NCBI GenBank assembly: GCA_027604685.1
Contig: JADHYX010000448.1
Location: 1 to 17,104 of the forward strand
DNA length: 17,104 bases
Direction: 5' to 3'
From: Lobulomyces angularis
Taxonomy: Eukaryota > Chytridiomycota > Chytridiomycetes > Lobulomycetales > Lobulomycetaceae
In this document: piece by piece, positions 8,622-17,104 of the stretch
How positions within the stretch are numbered: position 1 is the first letter of the stretch
Layout: every line of letters begins with the position of its first letter
The notes under the pieces: generated by a model
The model's database searches: none
Seen by the model: only the letters and a program-made list of their open reading frames with translations
Told to the model about the DNA's origin: nothing
Position numbers and translations under genes: made by a program

Positions 8622-10254
8622 TTACTCTTTTTGGTCCCTCATAGAATCTATAACTGGTTCTGGATATCTAGTAAAATCTAATTTTATATCTTGTAACTCT
8701 TAAAGAAAGAAAAATAAGTACATAAGAAAAAGGAAAATTTTCCAAAAAAAATAAACCAACCTGCTTTTTTCGGAAAATATTTTTCAAAATCTGTTTTCCA
8801 TGTCTGATAAGGTACGAAATTATGAATATTAATTGATTCTCTATTTGCACTCATTGAAGGAGGGTATCCGATTGCAGAAAATGCATCAGATCCTTAATGC
8901 AGTAACAAAAAAATAAAATCAAAACTATTAAATCTTGAATTATACCAGCTTGTATAAACAAAGGTTTATTGGTATCCACTACAAATCCTGAAGGTTGTTT
9001 AGTTTTAAATGTTAAATGATTTAATAAATTTCGAAACTAAATACAAATAAAAAAAAATTAAATAACTCCAGTTAAAATTTGTTTTCGTTTCTGTGCTAAA
9101 CCTTCATAATTGAGTTTTCATCCCTATGTGCTGTATATATTAATGATGCCCCATTTTTGTGTGCAACATATCTTAAAGTTTTTGTCAGAAGTTTTTGTTT
9201 TTCTCTTTTTAAAATAAAAATTAAATGTAAATTAAAAAATTAATTTACGGTTCAAAGTTTCTAAAAACATCAAACTTGTTTCCAACAATTATTATAGGCA
9301 GTGGACTAGGTGTAAGATAGTCTTTATCAGGATGTTCGGAACCAAATTTTTTCCAGCTTAAATTTTTCAAATTTTTTGGTCTCTTACTTCCTCTTTGCTC
9401 CAAGTTTTTAAAAATTGAATTTACTCTGTTCCAAAACTTGTCCAAATAGTTTTCCAAATTAGTTAAAATATCTTGAGGCTTCATTCAAATAAGATATATA
9501 AAGAATTATTTAATATTTAAATATATATTTATTTTAATGTTACTTCCGACAAATCCAAAACTATAACGTATGTCAGACTTTGCAAGTTAAATTCGGTTAT
9601 TGGAACATTGATTAACTCCGATAAAAAAATACCTCCAGCTGTTTTGTTGTAAAAACCAATTTAATCCAAATCACATTTAAAGAATTTTTTTTTTACCCAG
9701 TTCCCATAAATGAGCAACATCTTTAATAGAGTTAACCCCTCTGGTTCTTCTGCAAAAACTGATAAAAAAAATATACATTTATTTAATTTTTTTTGATATT
9801 AGTCTTTGAATAATAATATTTTAATTCTTTGATAATGTTACGTGTACTGCAAGGCGACAGTTGCATCAACTTTTTTTTCTTCTTCCAAAATAACAAAAAA
9901 AAAAAAAATTTAAATGGGTATTAATAAACAGTAAGGAGCTGATTTCTTTAATTTACCTCGATCTAAAAACCTCACAATTAATTCACTTTTTCCTGAATTT
10001 TTATCCCCTACGAATAACACGTAACTTTCAATAGCAACCTCTCCTAATTTAAAAACCAAATTAAATTTTGTTTGCTAATTATATTATTCTTCCGCTTTAC
10101 TATCTTCCGTTGGCTTTTTTTCCTTGATAGCATTTTTTTCTTTTATTAAAGACCAAATGTCCTTTTTGTTAAAGGAAGATGATATGTTGGTGGAAGAATC
10201 TTCAATGATACTCTCCAAACTTCCAGAGCTGTCTTTATTTTGACGCCCGTTCAT
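8622..10254 (-). CDS. DYNC2LI1: cytoplasmic dynein 2 light intermediate chain (356 aa, ten exons)
   Basis: Minus-strand exons: 10254-10101, 10043-9957, 9881-9842, 9758-9697, 9638-9544, 9478-9249, 9204-9102, 9036-8946, 8892-8761, 8698-8622; all in phase. The protein aligns along its length with animal DYNC2LI1 (about 350 aa), a Ras-like subunit of the retrograde intraflagellar-transport motor. Matching blocks are the P-loop GDKNSGKS (residues 64-71), VALQYTFCRR, SIKDVAHLWEL, NVPITEF, YVIVLDLSEPQDI, PLPIIIVGNKFDVFRNFEPE, TKTLRYVAHKNGASLIYTA and DTNKPLFIQAGSDAFSAIG. Conserved IWSLIKEK at residues 34-41 precedes the GTPase domain. The N-terminus is longer and Ser/Asn-rich compared with the human protein. 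The donor at 9101 (GTTTAG) is weak. The acceptor of exon 3 is a tandem GAAGAAG that can add or drop one residue. The gene implies a flagellum built by IFT and is divergent with the CATIP-like gene. Confidence 0.93.
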
Positions 10255-10299
10255 CTATATTTTTTTATTTTACAACTTGATTTTTTTGAAAAGCAAGAA

Positions 10300-10316
10300 C
10301 TCGGAGTTTAAAAAAA
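10300..10316 (-). promoter_or_regulatory. TTTTTAAACTCCGA element, dynein-2 LIC side
   Basis: On the minus strand this reads TTTTTTTAAACTCCGAG. The core ends at 10301, leaving 46 nt before the dynein-2 light intermediate chain ATG at 10254. It shares 14 identical bases with an element upstream of the divergent neighbour, in the same orientation relative to its own gene. TTTAAA could act as a TATA-like core, but this is inference. Confidence 0.4.
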
Positions 10317-10890
10317 TTATGTGCATTTTATTACTTTCATAGAATTTCAAGCTGTATTAATAAAAATTATTTATAATTTATATCTTATTTACAAAAAAAG
10401 AGTGAATTATTTTTCACGGTATCCATAAGAAACTTTTGTTTAAAATAGACAAAAACACTTCGAAATTACTACTGGTCATTGTCATAAGAACTATCAAACG
10501 TATCTGATTTGAAGATTCCATACAACCCATTAGAATATATACCTATTTCATCTCCATCAACTCCACATTATCTTATTTACCTTTTATTACATTTAAAACA
10601 ATGCCTAGTGTGAATTAAAAATTCTTCTGTTGAAATTAGTAGTGTCCTTTGTTTATTGTGTTAGTAGTGTTTTAGTACTGTTTTTTTAGATTAAGTTTAT
10701 ATGACCAACATGTTATATTAAAGTATTTCGCCATGTTTATCAGGTTTAGTGATTCTTTAAACAAATCGTTGATATAGGTAATAAATAATAAATAGTCCAT
10801 AATTTTGCCAAATTCGTTATTTTTTAAAATCTTAATAATAGTTTGACTCTGGAGCGAGAGCATTAAATCTTTACGCTAAATAAATACAAC

Positions 10891-10904
10891 TTTTTAAACT
10901 CCGA
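10891..10904 (+). promoter_or_regulatory. TTTTTAAACTCCGA element, CATIP-like side
   Basis: The 14-nt word lies 27 nt upstream of the ATG at 10932. It is identical to, and inverted with respect to, the element at 10301-10314, so each gene carries it in the sense direction shortly before its start codon. I did not find the CTCCGA part before the other genes of the window. Confidence 0.4.
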
Positions 10905-10931
10905 ACGAGGGATCTTTTTCATTAAAAAAAG

Positions 10932-12344
10932 ATGAATTCAACTGTAGATACATTAGAAAATTCTGAAAATTTAGAATCAATTTTTCAATGGTTTTATGGT
11001 ATTAAAGAATTGGAAAAGAATAAAATTAAATCAATTTTTCATTTATTTAAATTTTTTTAATTTTTACATTATTTTTTTATCACAAATTATAAAAAAAAAA
11101 AAAGATCAAAAAATTTATAAACTTGTTGAACAAAGAGTACAATTCAAGGAAGAATTAACTATATATCACAGATTTAACGGATTGAGAATTGGAAAAAAGA
11201 TAATAGACATTTCCTCTGAATTTAATGAAAAAACAAGGCAGTTTTCCTACATAGTTAAAGTTGTAGCAGAATGGAAAATTGATATTATAGAAAATGGCAA
11301 TTTGGTCACCAAAACTAAAGTTGAAACTTTGGAGGCGAAAATTTTACCAAACTTGGTAACGGAAAGCCAAAAAAGTGAATCGAAAATTGACGGTGAAATT
11401 AATAATTGGTTGTTTTATGAATTTACTGATGACAGGTGCTTTTTTCATTTACTTTATTCATTAATAATATTTAAATAATCTTCAGTGGTATAATTGTAAA
11501 AGGAATAGATGGTGATCCAAACACAGAAAATTTGAAATACATTATTTTTCCATCTGACGTTAAGTTGTTGTTGAGTGAGGGTAAGAAGTATCGGAAATAA
11601 ATTAATATCACCTACTTTTTTTTTATTTTTATTGGAAAAGGTGCATCTTATGTACTATTAAGATTATCAGCCCTATACTCTAGACTTGGAAGAACAAGGT
11701 TTATGACAACTGGACCTAAAAGTCTAGTTAAGGGAAATATCTTTTTTGACCAGGTTGTAGACACAAGTGATGAAGCAGATTGTAAAACTTTGGAAGAGAA
11801 ACCTAAAAAAAAAACCAATATTGGATCATTTGTTCAATTTAGCCTGATTGCCTTTAACAACAGCAAAATAAGGGATGTCAAAAATCTTTTTGATTTCAAT
11901 TTTATATCCAACCTGGAATTTGACTGTTTCTTAAATGAACATGGAAAAATTTTGAAGATGGAATTCAAAAATAGTAATTATTGGTGCAAAAAAGAGTATG
12001 AAAGAGGAGGTGATATTTTAATTATAAGTTGTTGCTAACCAACAATAATTTAGTTGTGGCAAAAAATGAAACAGATCCACTCAAGTCACGAACTTTTAAT
12101 AATAACATAGAATTCATATCTGAGTACAAGTCCACAAAGGTAATAATTACTAATATCTCTAATTTCATATGAACACACTATTCTATAGGAAGAAATTACC
12201 TTTTCACATAAGGATTACATTGCAAAGCACCCAGAACTATATGATACAATGTCAGACTACCTTCAGCTTTTATTGCATAGAAAACCTCACGATGTTTATA
12301 ATTTCACTATAAATTACTTTGGAAATACCATTGAGAAAGAATGA
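10932..12344 (+). CDS. CATIP-like ciliogenesis-associated protein (367 aa, six exons)
   Basis: Exons: 10932-10998, 11105-11435, 11486-11580, 11641-12009, 12054-12139, 12189-12344; all GT-AG, in phase. Animal CATIP (ciliogenesis-associated TTC17-interacting protein) is about 390 aa and promotes ciliogenesis and actin organisation. Resemblance is seen at the N-terminal segment (EELTIYHRFNGLRIGKKI, about residues 36-53) and a block of VLLRLSALYSRLGRTRFMTT. It is strongest in the C-terminal tail HPELYDTMSDYLQLLLHRKP followed by HDVYNFTINYFG, which has the form of an RIIa/Dpy-30-like helical docking segment common in flagellar proteins. A radial-spoke or other RIIa-fold protein would be the alternative. 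There is no signal peptide or membrane segment. The ATG at 10932 opens the longest consistent frame. Exon 1 is the least secure because its 106-nt intron is A-rich. The head-to-head position with a dynein-2 subunit supports a flagellar role. Confidence 0.65.
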
Positions 12345-12700
12345 AGTGAAAATGACTTTTTTTTCTCTCAAAATAAAAAATTTCATGTTATTCTTAATTA
12401 ACTTATATAGAACATTAAATTATTGCATTAATTTTTGAATAAAGATAAATAATTCAAAAAAAAAAAATTTTGGTGACTGCTATGCAAAAAAAATATCTTT
12501 ACATTCTATGGAATGTCCTGAACTTTGGTTGTTTTTAATGCATCTTTGTTACAGTGAAGGATTTAGAATCAATTTAACTTCCAATTAATTTCTCGTAAAG
12601 TCTTTTGAGAATTTGTCATTTGTATTATGAAAATATTAAAAAAAAATTTTGAAAAAAAATCTTTAAAAAAAAAAATTTACCTACTTATTTCAAAAAAGTT
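12345..12700. other. intergenic region, nothing recognised
   Basis: About 355 bases lie between two plus-strand genes. A moderately mixed segment (about 12470-12620) has no reading frame of note on either strand. The last 70 bases before the AMPK beta ATG are A/T runs and a short T-rich leader. Confidence 0.55.
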
Positions 12701-14227
12701 ATGGGATCGCAACAATCTACAATTGATGAAAAAAGAAGAAAAAGTTTATCAAACTCTAACAAGCATCTAAATAAAAATGGTTTTAGTTCAAATCATCAAA
12801 TTGGTGGAGTCCATCAAAGGAACTCCAACAGCACCTCAAACTTATACCAACCTAACCCTTTGGAACATACATCAGCAGCAAATAATAACGCAAATAGTTC
12901 CACTTTTTCTCAATCAATTGCGATACCGATAAGTAATCAATTTAAACAAAATTCTAGTAGTGTAAGTGCAAGTAGTGTACCACGAAATTCTAGCTACAAG
13001 CTAATTAAATTAACGCATCGTCATGACTTATTGACCTCTTCAAGCTTACATAATCAAGTTATTAATTTTAAATCCAAAATAAATTTTCCTTCAGAACAAG
13101 GTAAAATGACTGTTTTTTTTTTTTTTTTTGGCAAATTTGAAAAGCAAAAATTATATAAATACCAAAAAAATTAAAAAAAAAAACTATATTGAAGTTAACT
13201 AAAATTTTTTCTTATAGAAAGAAATTTGTATAAGAATAGTTCAAAAATTAAACATGATTTTGGACCCACTATTGCTCCACTCACTTCTAAAAAAGACTTG
13301 GAAAAAAAAAAAAAGATAATACCTATTATTCTGACATGGACTCAGGGGGGAGAAAATGTAAATATTACAGGGACTTTTAACAATTGGAAACAAAAAATAA
13401 AAATGAAAAAAAGTGCTCAAGATTTCAGTACAATAATAGATCTGGAGCCTGGTACGCATCGTATTAAATTTATTGTTGATGATGAATGGAAATGCAGTGA
13501 TGATTTACCGATAGCGACGTATTAAATTTTTTTTTTCCTTTTTTAATTTTATGGAATTTCTTCATTTTATAAGTGATTCTGATGGAAATTTGGTTAATTT
13601 AATTTTTATATCTGACGAAACTGGAAATGGTTTAGGGGATGGTAAATCGTTAAACATTTTTTTTTTTTTTTTTTTTAAATTAAAATAATATGTAGGATTT
13701 GACAATTGCGAAAGCGGCGAATTTCCCCAAGAACCTGAGGTAGAAATAGAGTATAATAATGAAATTCCAGCATATTTATTGAAGAGTGACCAGGAAAGAA
13801 ATTATGAGGAAGATTTAAATTTGAACCAGGCAAAGACGGATCTAGTTGAAGACAAAATTAATCAGTTACCTACAGAACCCCCGCCACTACTTCCTAAATA
13901 CTGCGAGAAAGTATTATTAAATACAGTTCAAGAATCTAAATTAGGTATTTACTACTTTTTATAATTTTTATGAAAAAAATTTTTTTTTTAATTATATTAA
14001 ACTTTTATTGTATTGAAATTAGATTTATTGAAATTACCTATACCTAACCATGTTACTTTAAATCATTTATATGCGTGTTCTATAAAAGATGGTGTGATGG
14101 CCTTAGCATGTACAAGGTATTAAAACTTTTACTTTAAACTTACTGATATTTTTGTTTTTTTAATTCTGCCAGTCGATATAGAAAAAAATTTGTAACGACT
14201 ATTCTGTATAAATCTGTTTTTGACTGA
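12701..14227 (+). CDS. SNF1/AMPK beta subunit, N-myristoylated, with CBM48 (388 aa, six exons)
   Basis: Exons: 12701-13100, 13218-13518, 13574-13641, 13696-13944, 14023-14116, 14173-14227; all GT-AG and in phase. The beta subunit scaffolds the AMPK/SNF1 heterotrimer, which senses energy stress. It starts MGSQQS, a consensus N-myristoylation signal, followed by a Ser/Asn-rich disordered region to about residue 150. Residues about 167-246 are a CBM48 glycogen-binding domain (VNITGTFNNW, GTHRIKFIVDDEWKC, PIATDSDGNLVN). The sugar-contacting positions W190, K217 and W224 are kept. The C-terminal alpha/gamma-binding domain (about 318-388) is nearly canonical: PPPLLPKYCEKVLLN, PNHVTLNHLYACSIKDGVM, then SRYRKKFVTTILYK. 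An acidic linker joins the two domains. This is the single-gene equivalent of yeast GAL83/SIP1/SIP2. Its neighbour in tail-to-tail order is the Vti1 gene. Confidence 0.95.
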
Positions 14228-14640
14228 AATTTCATTTCAATTACACAAAATTGAATATATGGAATGCTCTATAGAACTAGTATTAGAGTAGAGACTGCAC
14301 TTTGAGGTTCAAAAAGTACCTCTAAGTTTTTACTTAAAATATTCTGAAAAAGAATCATAATTTATTAAAAAATCTTTCAATAAGTGTCATTACCCATACA
14401 TAACAAATCAACTCAAATGCATATAAGATTAAATGTAACTTAAATTGAAGATTGTTATCAGATTAAAACTTCTTTTCTCCAGCTAGTAAGAAATTATGTA
14501 AAAGAAGAACAAAATATAAAATTTTAAAAAAAGTAAAAAGTAAAAATTATATTTAAGATAAATAAAAGAAAAAATGCTTCTTTCTTTGTAAGATAAAAGT
14601 GAAAAAAAATTTTTTGTCTGTGCACTGCTATTTAAAAAAA
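14228..14640. other. tail-to-tail intergenic region, nothing recognised
   Basis: About 410 bases lie between the stops of the AMPK beta gene (plus) and the Vti1 gene (minus). It is less homopolymeric than other gaps. One small hairpin (GAGGT...ACCTC, near 14303-14321) is present. No frame or structured RNA family is recognised. Confidence 0.55.
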
Positions 14641-15775
14641 CTACGAAAACCACTTCAAATAGATGACAATTATGATTAAAACTGAAAGTAAAAGTATTAT
14701 TCCTCCAGTAATGAATTTATTTTGCTGCATTCTATAATCTCATTTTGAAATAAAAAATTTAGAAAAATATATTTTTTTTTTTTTTTTTTTAATTCACCTT
14801 CTATTCATGGCTTTTAGAACTCCTTGACTCTTTCCTATCCAAGCATCAGCAGTGGAAATCTATTAATAATTTAATTAAACGAAAAGAAGTAATGAATTAA
14901 AGAAATTACGGTATCTCTAGTTCTAAGCATTTGCTCACGCTGGCGATTTAATTCTTCTAAAGTGCTGATTCCATGGCCCTCTAAAAAAAAATGTTGCTTT
15001 ACAATAAGTACTATTAAAAAAAATATATATATATAATGCCTGTTTCTAATGCAAGTCGTTGAGCCTCTTCCAGCCGTCTACTACCATCCTGAAGTCTTTC
15101 AGTACCACTTATCAACCTACTACGTTGATCCATTTGCCTTGACTCTATTTCAGAATTTCCTCCTCCTAATAAACTATCCCTTTCTAAACCACTTCTAGCC
15201 AAATTACTTTGTTTATTCTGTAAATTAAATTAATATAAAAGTATCAGGAAAAAATAATTAAAAATTTACCAATTCTTTTTTGTAATTTTTAACTTCATCT
15301 TTAAATTGCTTAACTTTTGCGGTTAACCTGTTTCTTGTAACTTGAGGGAGAGACATTAATTCGACCTCCATCTGACCGACAATTTCGTCGGCTTCCTCCA
15401 ATTCTCTAGTAATTTGATTTATGAGCAGCTTTTTTTGTTCTTTAAATTTAAAATACAATCAATACAAATAATTTAATTAAAATAAAATCATGATGATACC
15501 ATTTGAAACATTTTGTAATTGAGAGTTAATTTTTTCTTGTATGTCAGTTGTTAGAGTTTTATACTCTTGCTTTTTTTAAAAAAAAAAAAAAAGAAAGAGA
15601 GTTAAATATTAATGTTATATATAAAATTCAGAAGAAATAATTATGAAGGATAAAAAAATTTTATAATGTAACAGAATGAAGCAAATATGAGAAAAAAGTA
15701 AAAAAGAAAAATTTAAAGAATTAAAAGTACTTGATAATTTTCAAAAACTTCACTGCTATTAGTAGGATCGAGCAT
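14641..15775 (-). CDS. VTI1: Vti1-type Qb-SNARE (228 aa, seven exons)
   Basis: Minus-strand exons: 15775-15731, 15569-15500, 15439-15270, 15217-15040, 14980-14910, 14859-14798, 14731-14641; all in phase. The protein belongs to the Vti1 family, SNAREs that mediate fusion in Golgi-endosome-vacuole traffic. An N-terminal Vti1 three-helix domain spans about residues 1-95 (SSEVFENYQQEYKTL, EEADEIVGQMEVELMSLP). The SNARE motif runs from about residue 129 to 199 (RLISGTERLQDGSRRLEEAQ, LEELNRQREQMLRTRDT, IGKSQGVLKAMNRR). Q168 in LNRQREQM is the expected zero-layer glutamine. A single C-terminal membrane anchor lies at about 206-223 (GIILLLSVLIIIVIY). The length matches family members (about 215-232 aa). 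The fourth intron (15039-14981) begins with GC rather than GT; the frame leaves no alternative, and the residues joined (ALETEGHG) match the family. Confidence 0.94.
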
Positions 15776-16314
15776 ATTAAATTGTTTCAATAACCTTCCT
15801 TTGTTTTTTGCTTTTAAGTTTATAACCTAGATTTACTAATTATGATTCAAATTTAATAAAAATTTTTGTTTATTGCAATGTACACAAAACTTTTTTCTGG
15901 AAAAAATTTTTCTGTTTTCAATTTTTTTTTTTTTACAAAATAATCAAAATTTATTAAATTTTAAACTAAAAGTCAACATTAATATGAATATCTAGTTCAC
16001 GATTTCATGAAGATTTTAAGAAAATTCGTTCTTAGATTATGCTTAAAACAAAAACTGTAGAAATGACTGTTGAAAACTATTGCAATGAAATACTTGAAAA
16101 AAACTTTGAAAAATTGTTAAGATTAGAAATTATCTTACTTTCTAACAACTGTGTAGCAGCTTTATTGTTTTATTTTTAATTTTTTTAACTTTTACACAGT
16201 AAAAGCAACTGAACCTGGATCCAAACACTTTTTAATTGTTTTTTATTAAGAGTCTAATACTATAAATATATTATCAAAAGATGAAAGCCGATGTTTTTTT
16301 GTAAATCATCACAG
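15776..16314. other. intergenic or 5' gene region with one short candidate exon
   Basis: This stretch starts upstream of the Vti1 ATG and extends to the first supported exon of the right-edge gene. On the plus strand an ATG at 16039 opens a 46-codon frame to 16179 (beginning MLKTKTVEMTVENYCNEILE, then helical Leu/Lys/Glu-rich sequence). It could be a first coding exon. A possible intron 16152-16198 would extend it by some codons, but I could not connect it in phase to the exon at 16315. Otherwise nothing is recognised. Confidence 0.25.
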
Positions 16315-16652
16315 TTTTATTACCAAAACTTTTATTTCATAAGATTTATATATTAAAATTTACTTTAAAAGTTATTGAAAGGTAATTAAAGTATTTGCTA
16401 TTTTTAGAAAATAAAAATTATAAAATATAATACTAAAACTAATAGAAAACTTCAACAATTGTTTCCTACCGAATTACTAAAATTCGCAATCTTATCCAAA
16501 AACGTATGACTTGGTACTGACTAGGTTGCTTACAACAGTAGGTTCTGAAGATGTAGCTTTCTCATTTGAAGGGTCAAGATGAAGCTTTTATAGTGCGACA
16601 CATTTTAATTAAATTTTCGGTATATTCTAAGCTAACAGTTGATGATATTTAA
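16315..16652 (+). CDS. 3' exons of an unassigned protein (5' end unresolved)
   Basis: Three consecutive exons, 16315-16381, 16446-16503 and 16557-16652, join in phase across GT-AG introns of 64 and 53 nt. The introns carry branch-point-like TACTAAAAC and TACTGAC. The joined frame reads ...LKVIERKLQQLFPTELLKF, then AILSKNLSHLKGQDEAF, then IVRHILIKFSVYSKLTVDDI and a TAA at 16650-16652. The sequence is protein-like, mixed in composition and probably helical. I do not recognise the family. The acceptor at 16314 expects a preceding exon ending in phase 1, which I could not identify; the frame at 16039 is a candidate. Alternatively the last exon may be left by a donor at 16586-16610 and the gene may continue to the right. 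The coordinates describe a fragment, not a full gene. Confidence 0.4.
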
Positions 16653-16863
16653 AGAATTTTTCACCTATGGTAAGAATGAAAAATTCTAGTATGGTTTGTA
16701 CCTTGCGTTTCATAATACATTGTACGCACAAATTTTAATTTTTCATAGTTATAAAATTTTATTTTTGGTGTTTTGCAGTTACCTATAAAATATCAACCCT
16801 TATAGTTGCTGCCTGTGTTTATCTGTTTTTTAATAGACCTTCTCTTCTCTTTCTTTTGTAAAG

Positions 16864-17078
16864 TGATGATATAGGGGACGATGGTGACTCACACTATAGT
16901 TTAAACCAATACCATTTGCAAGGTTTAAATTGAATTTTTATTTTTTATTCCTTTTTCTTGTTTTGAAATTATTTTTGTATGTATTTTTTGTATAGTAATA
17001 GTGCTTGCGCATTATCTTTTTGAACAATTATCAAATATTCATAAAAATAATACAACAAACACCAATTCATATATTTAA
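16864..17078 (+). CDS. terminal exons of an unassigned protein (start unresolved)
   Basis: The exon at 16864-16922 follows a clear pyrimidine-rich tract and AAAG acceptor. It encodes DDIGDDGDSHYSLNQYHLQ. Its donor at 16923 joins an exon at 16996-17078 across a 73-nt intron in phase, giving VIVLAHYLFEQLSNIHKN and a stop at 17076-17078. The two-exon join and balanced composition make coding likely. Upstream, several short open stretches on the same strand (16643-16670, 16698-16793, 16781-16836) look partly coding and hydrophobic (YGLYLAFHNTLYAQILIF; YKISTLIVAACVYLFF). They can be linked in more than one way, so I give no full model. It may be a small membrane protein or the 3' end of the gene whose exons lie at 16315-16652. 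Family not recognised. Confidence 0.35.
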
Positions 17079-17104
17079 ATATTAACATAGTGAAAACTAA
17101 GTTG

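Larger units (their letters stand above)
10255..10931. promoter_or_regulatory. shared bidirectional promoter region of two flagellar genes
   Basis: These 677 bases separate the start codons of the dynein-2 light intermediate chain (minus) and the CATIP-like gene (plus). Both promoters must lie here. Near each start codon is the same 14-nt word (listed separately). A 10-nt direct repeat TTAGTAGTGT occurs at 10636-10645 and 10661-10670. A 63-codon minus-strand frame at 10672-10863 has no recognisable features and I regard it as chance. No obvious RFX X-box was found by eye. Confidence 0.6.

Noticed and set aside
10672..10863. 63-codon minus-strand frame in the bidirectional promoter
   Set aside because: AT-driven Ile/Leu/Asn/Lys composition, no domain, and placed between two divergent promoters; kept as chance.
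13241..13459. 72-codon minus-strand frame
   Set aside because: Antisense to the CBM48 exon of the AMPK beta gene.
16463..16591. Overlapping open stretches in other frames and on the minus strand over 16463-16591
   Set aside because: Short, without start codons or consistent splice sites; the phased exons at 16446-16503 and 16557-16652 explain the region better.
16857..16900. C/D-box snoRNA suggested by GTGATGA at 16863-16869
   Set aside because: No D box (CTGA) at suitable distance and no terminal stem. The segment reads better as a coding exon.
1..17104. Bacterial-type operons, CRISPR arrays, phage or insertion sequences
   Set aside because: The window is intron-rich eukaryotic DNA. No spaced repeats, transposase motifs or terminal inverted repeats with target duplications were seen.

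Overview
The window looks like a compact, very AT-rich, intron-rich eukaryotic genome. Genes are interrupted by introns mostly 36-160 nt long with GT-AG borders, and long A or T runs fill the introns and intergenic DNA. Gene content points to an early-diverging zoosporic (flagellated) fungus. A DUF2408 protein and an SNF1/AMPK beta subunit sit beside a cytoplasmic dynein-2 light intermediate chain and a probable ciliogenesis-associated protein, which only make sense in a cell that builds a flagellum. About nine to eleven genes in 17 kb is a density similar to compact Rozella-like genomes, but the genus cannot be fixed from the sequence alone.

Layout. 1-71: tRNA-Lys(UUU), minus strand. 885-2855 (+): nine-exon DUF2408 protein that appears to carry three copies of the repeat. 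2964-5441 (-): a cluster of three small predicted secreted or GPI-anchored proteins; two of them are clear tandem paralogues. 5545-5790: a GC-rich island of unknown origin between divergent genes. 5977-8070 (+): F-box/WD40 protein. 8622-10254 (-): dynein-2 light intermediate chain (ten exons). 10932-12344 (+): CATIP-like protein, head-to-head with the dynein gene. 12701-14227 (+): AMPK/SNF1 beta subunit with N-myristoylation signal, CBM48 and C-terminal domain. 14641-15775 (-): Vti1-type Qb-SNARE, with one GC-AG intron. 16039-17104: at least one unassigned plus-strand gene seen only as well-phased exon fragments.

All multi-exon models were built by hand from reading-frame continuity, splice-site consensus and family conservation. 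Every exon phase was checked to join in frame. The dynein, AMPK beta and Vti1 models are very secure. The DUF2408, F-box/WD and two-paralogue models are good. CATIP is probable, and the far right end is tentative.

The most interesting points are: the head-to-head pair of flagellar genes whose two promoters carry the same 14-nt word in the same orientation relative to each gene; the tandem pair of fast-evolving GPI-type surface proteins; the triple-repeat DUF2408 protein; and the unassigned genes at the right edge. No CRISPR array, transposase or virus-like gene was recognised.
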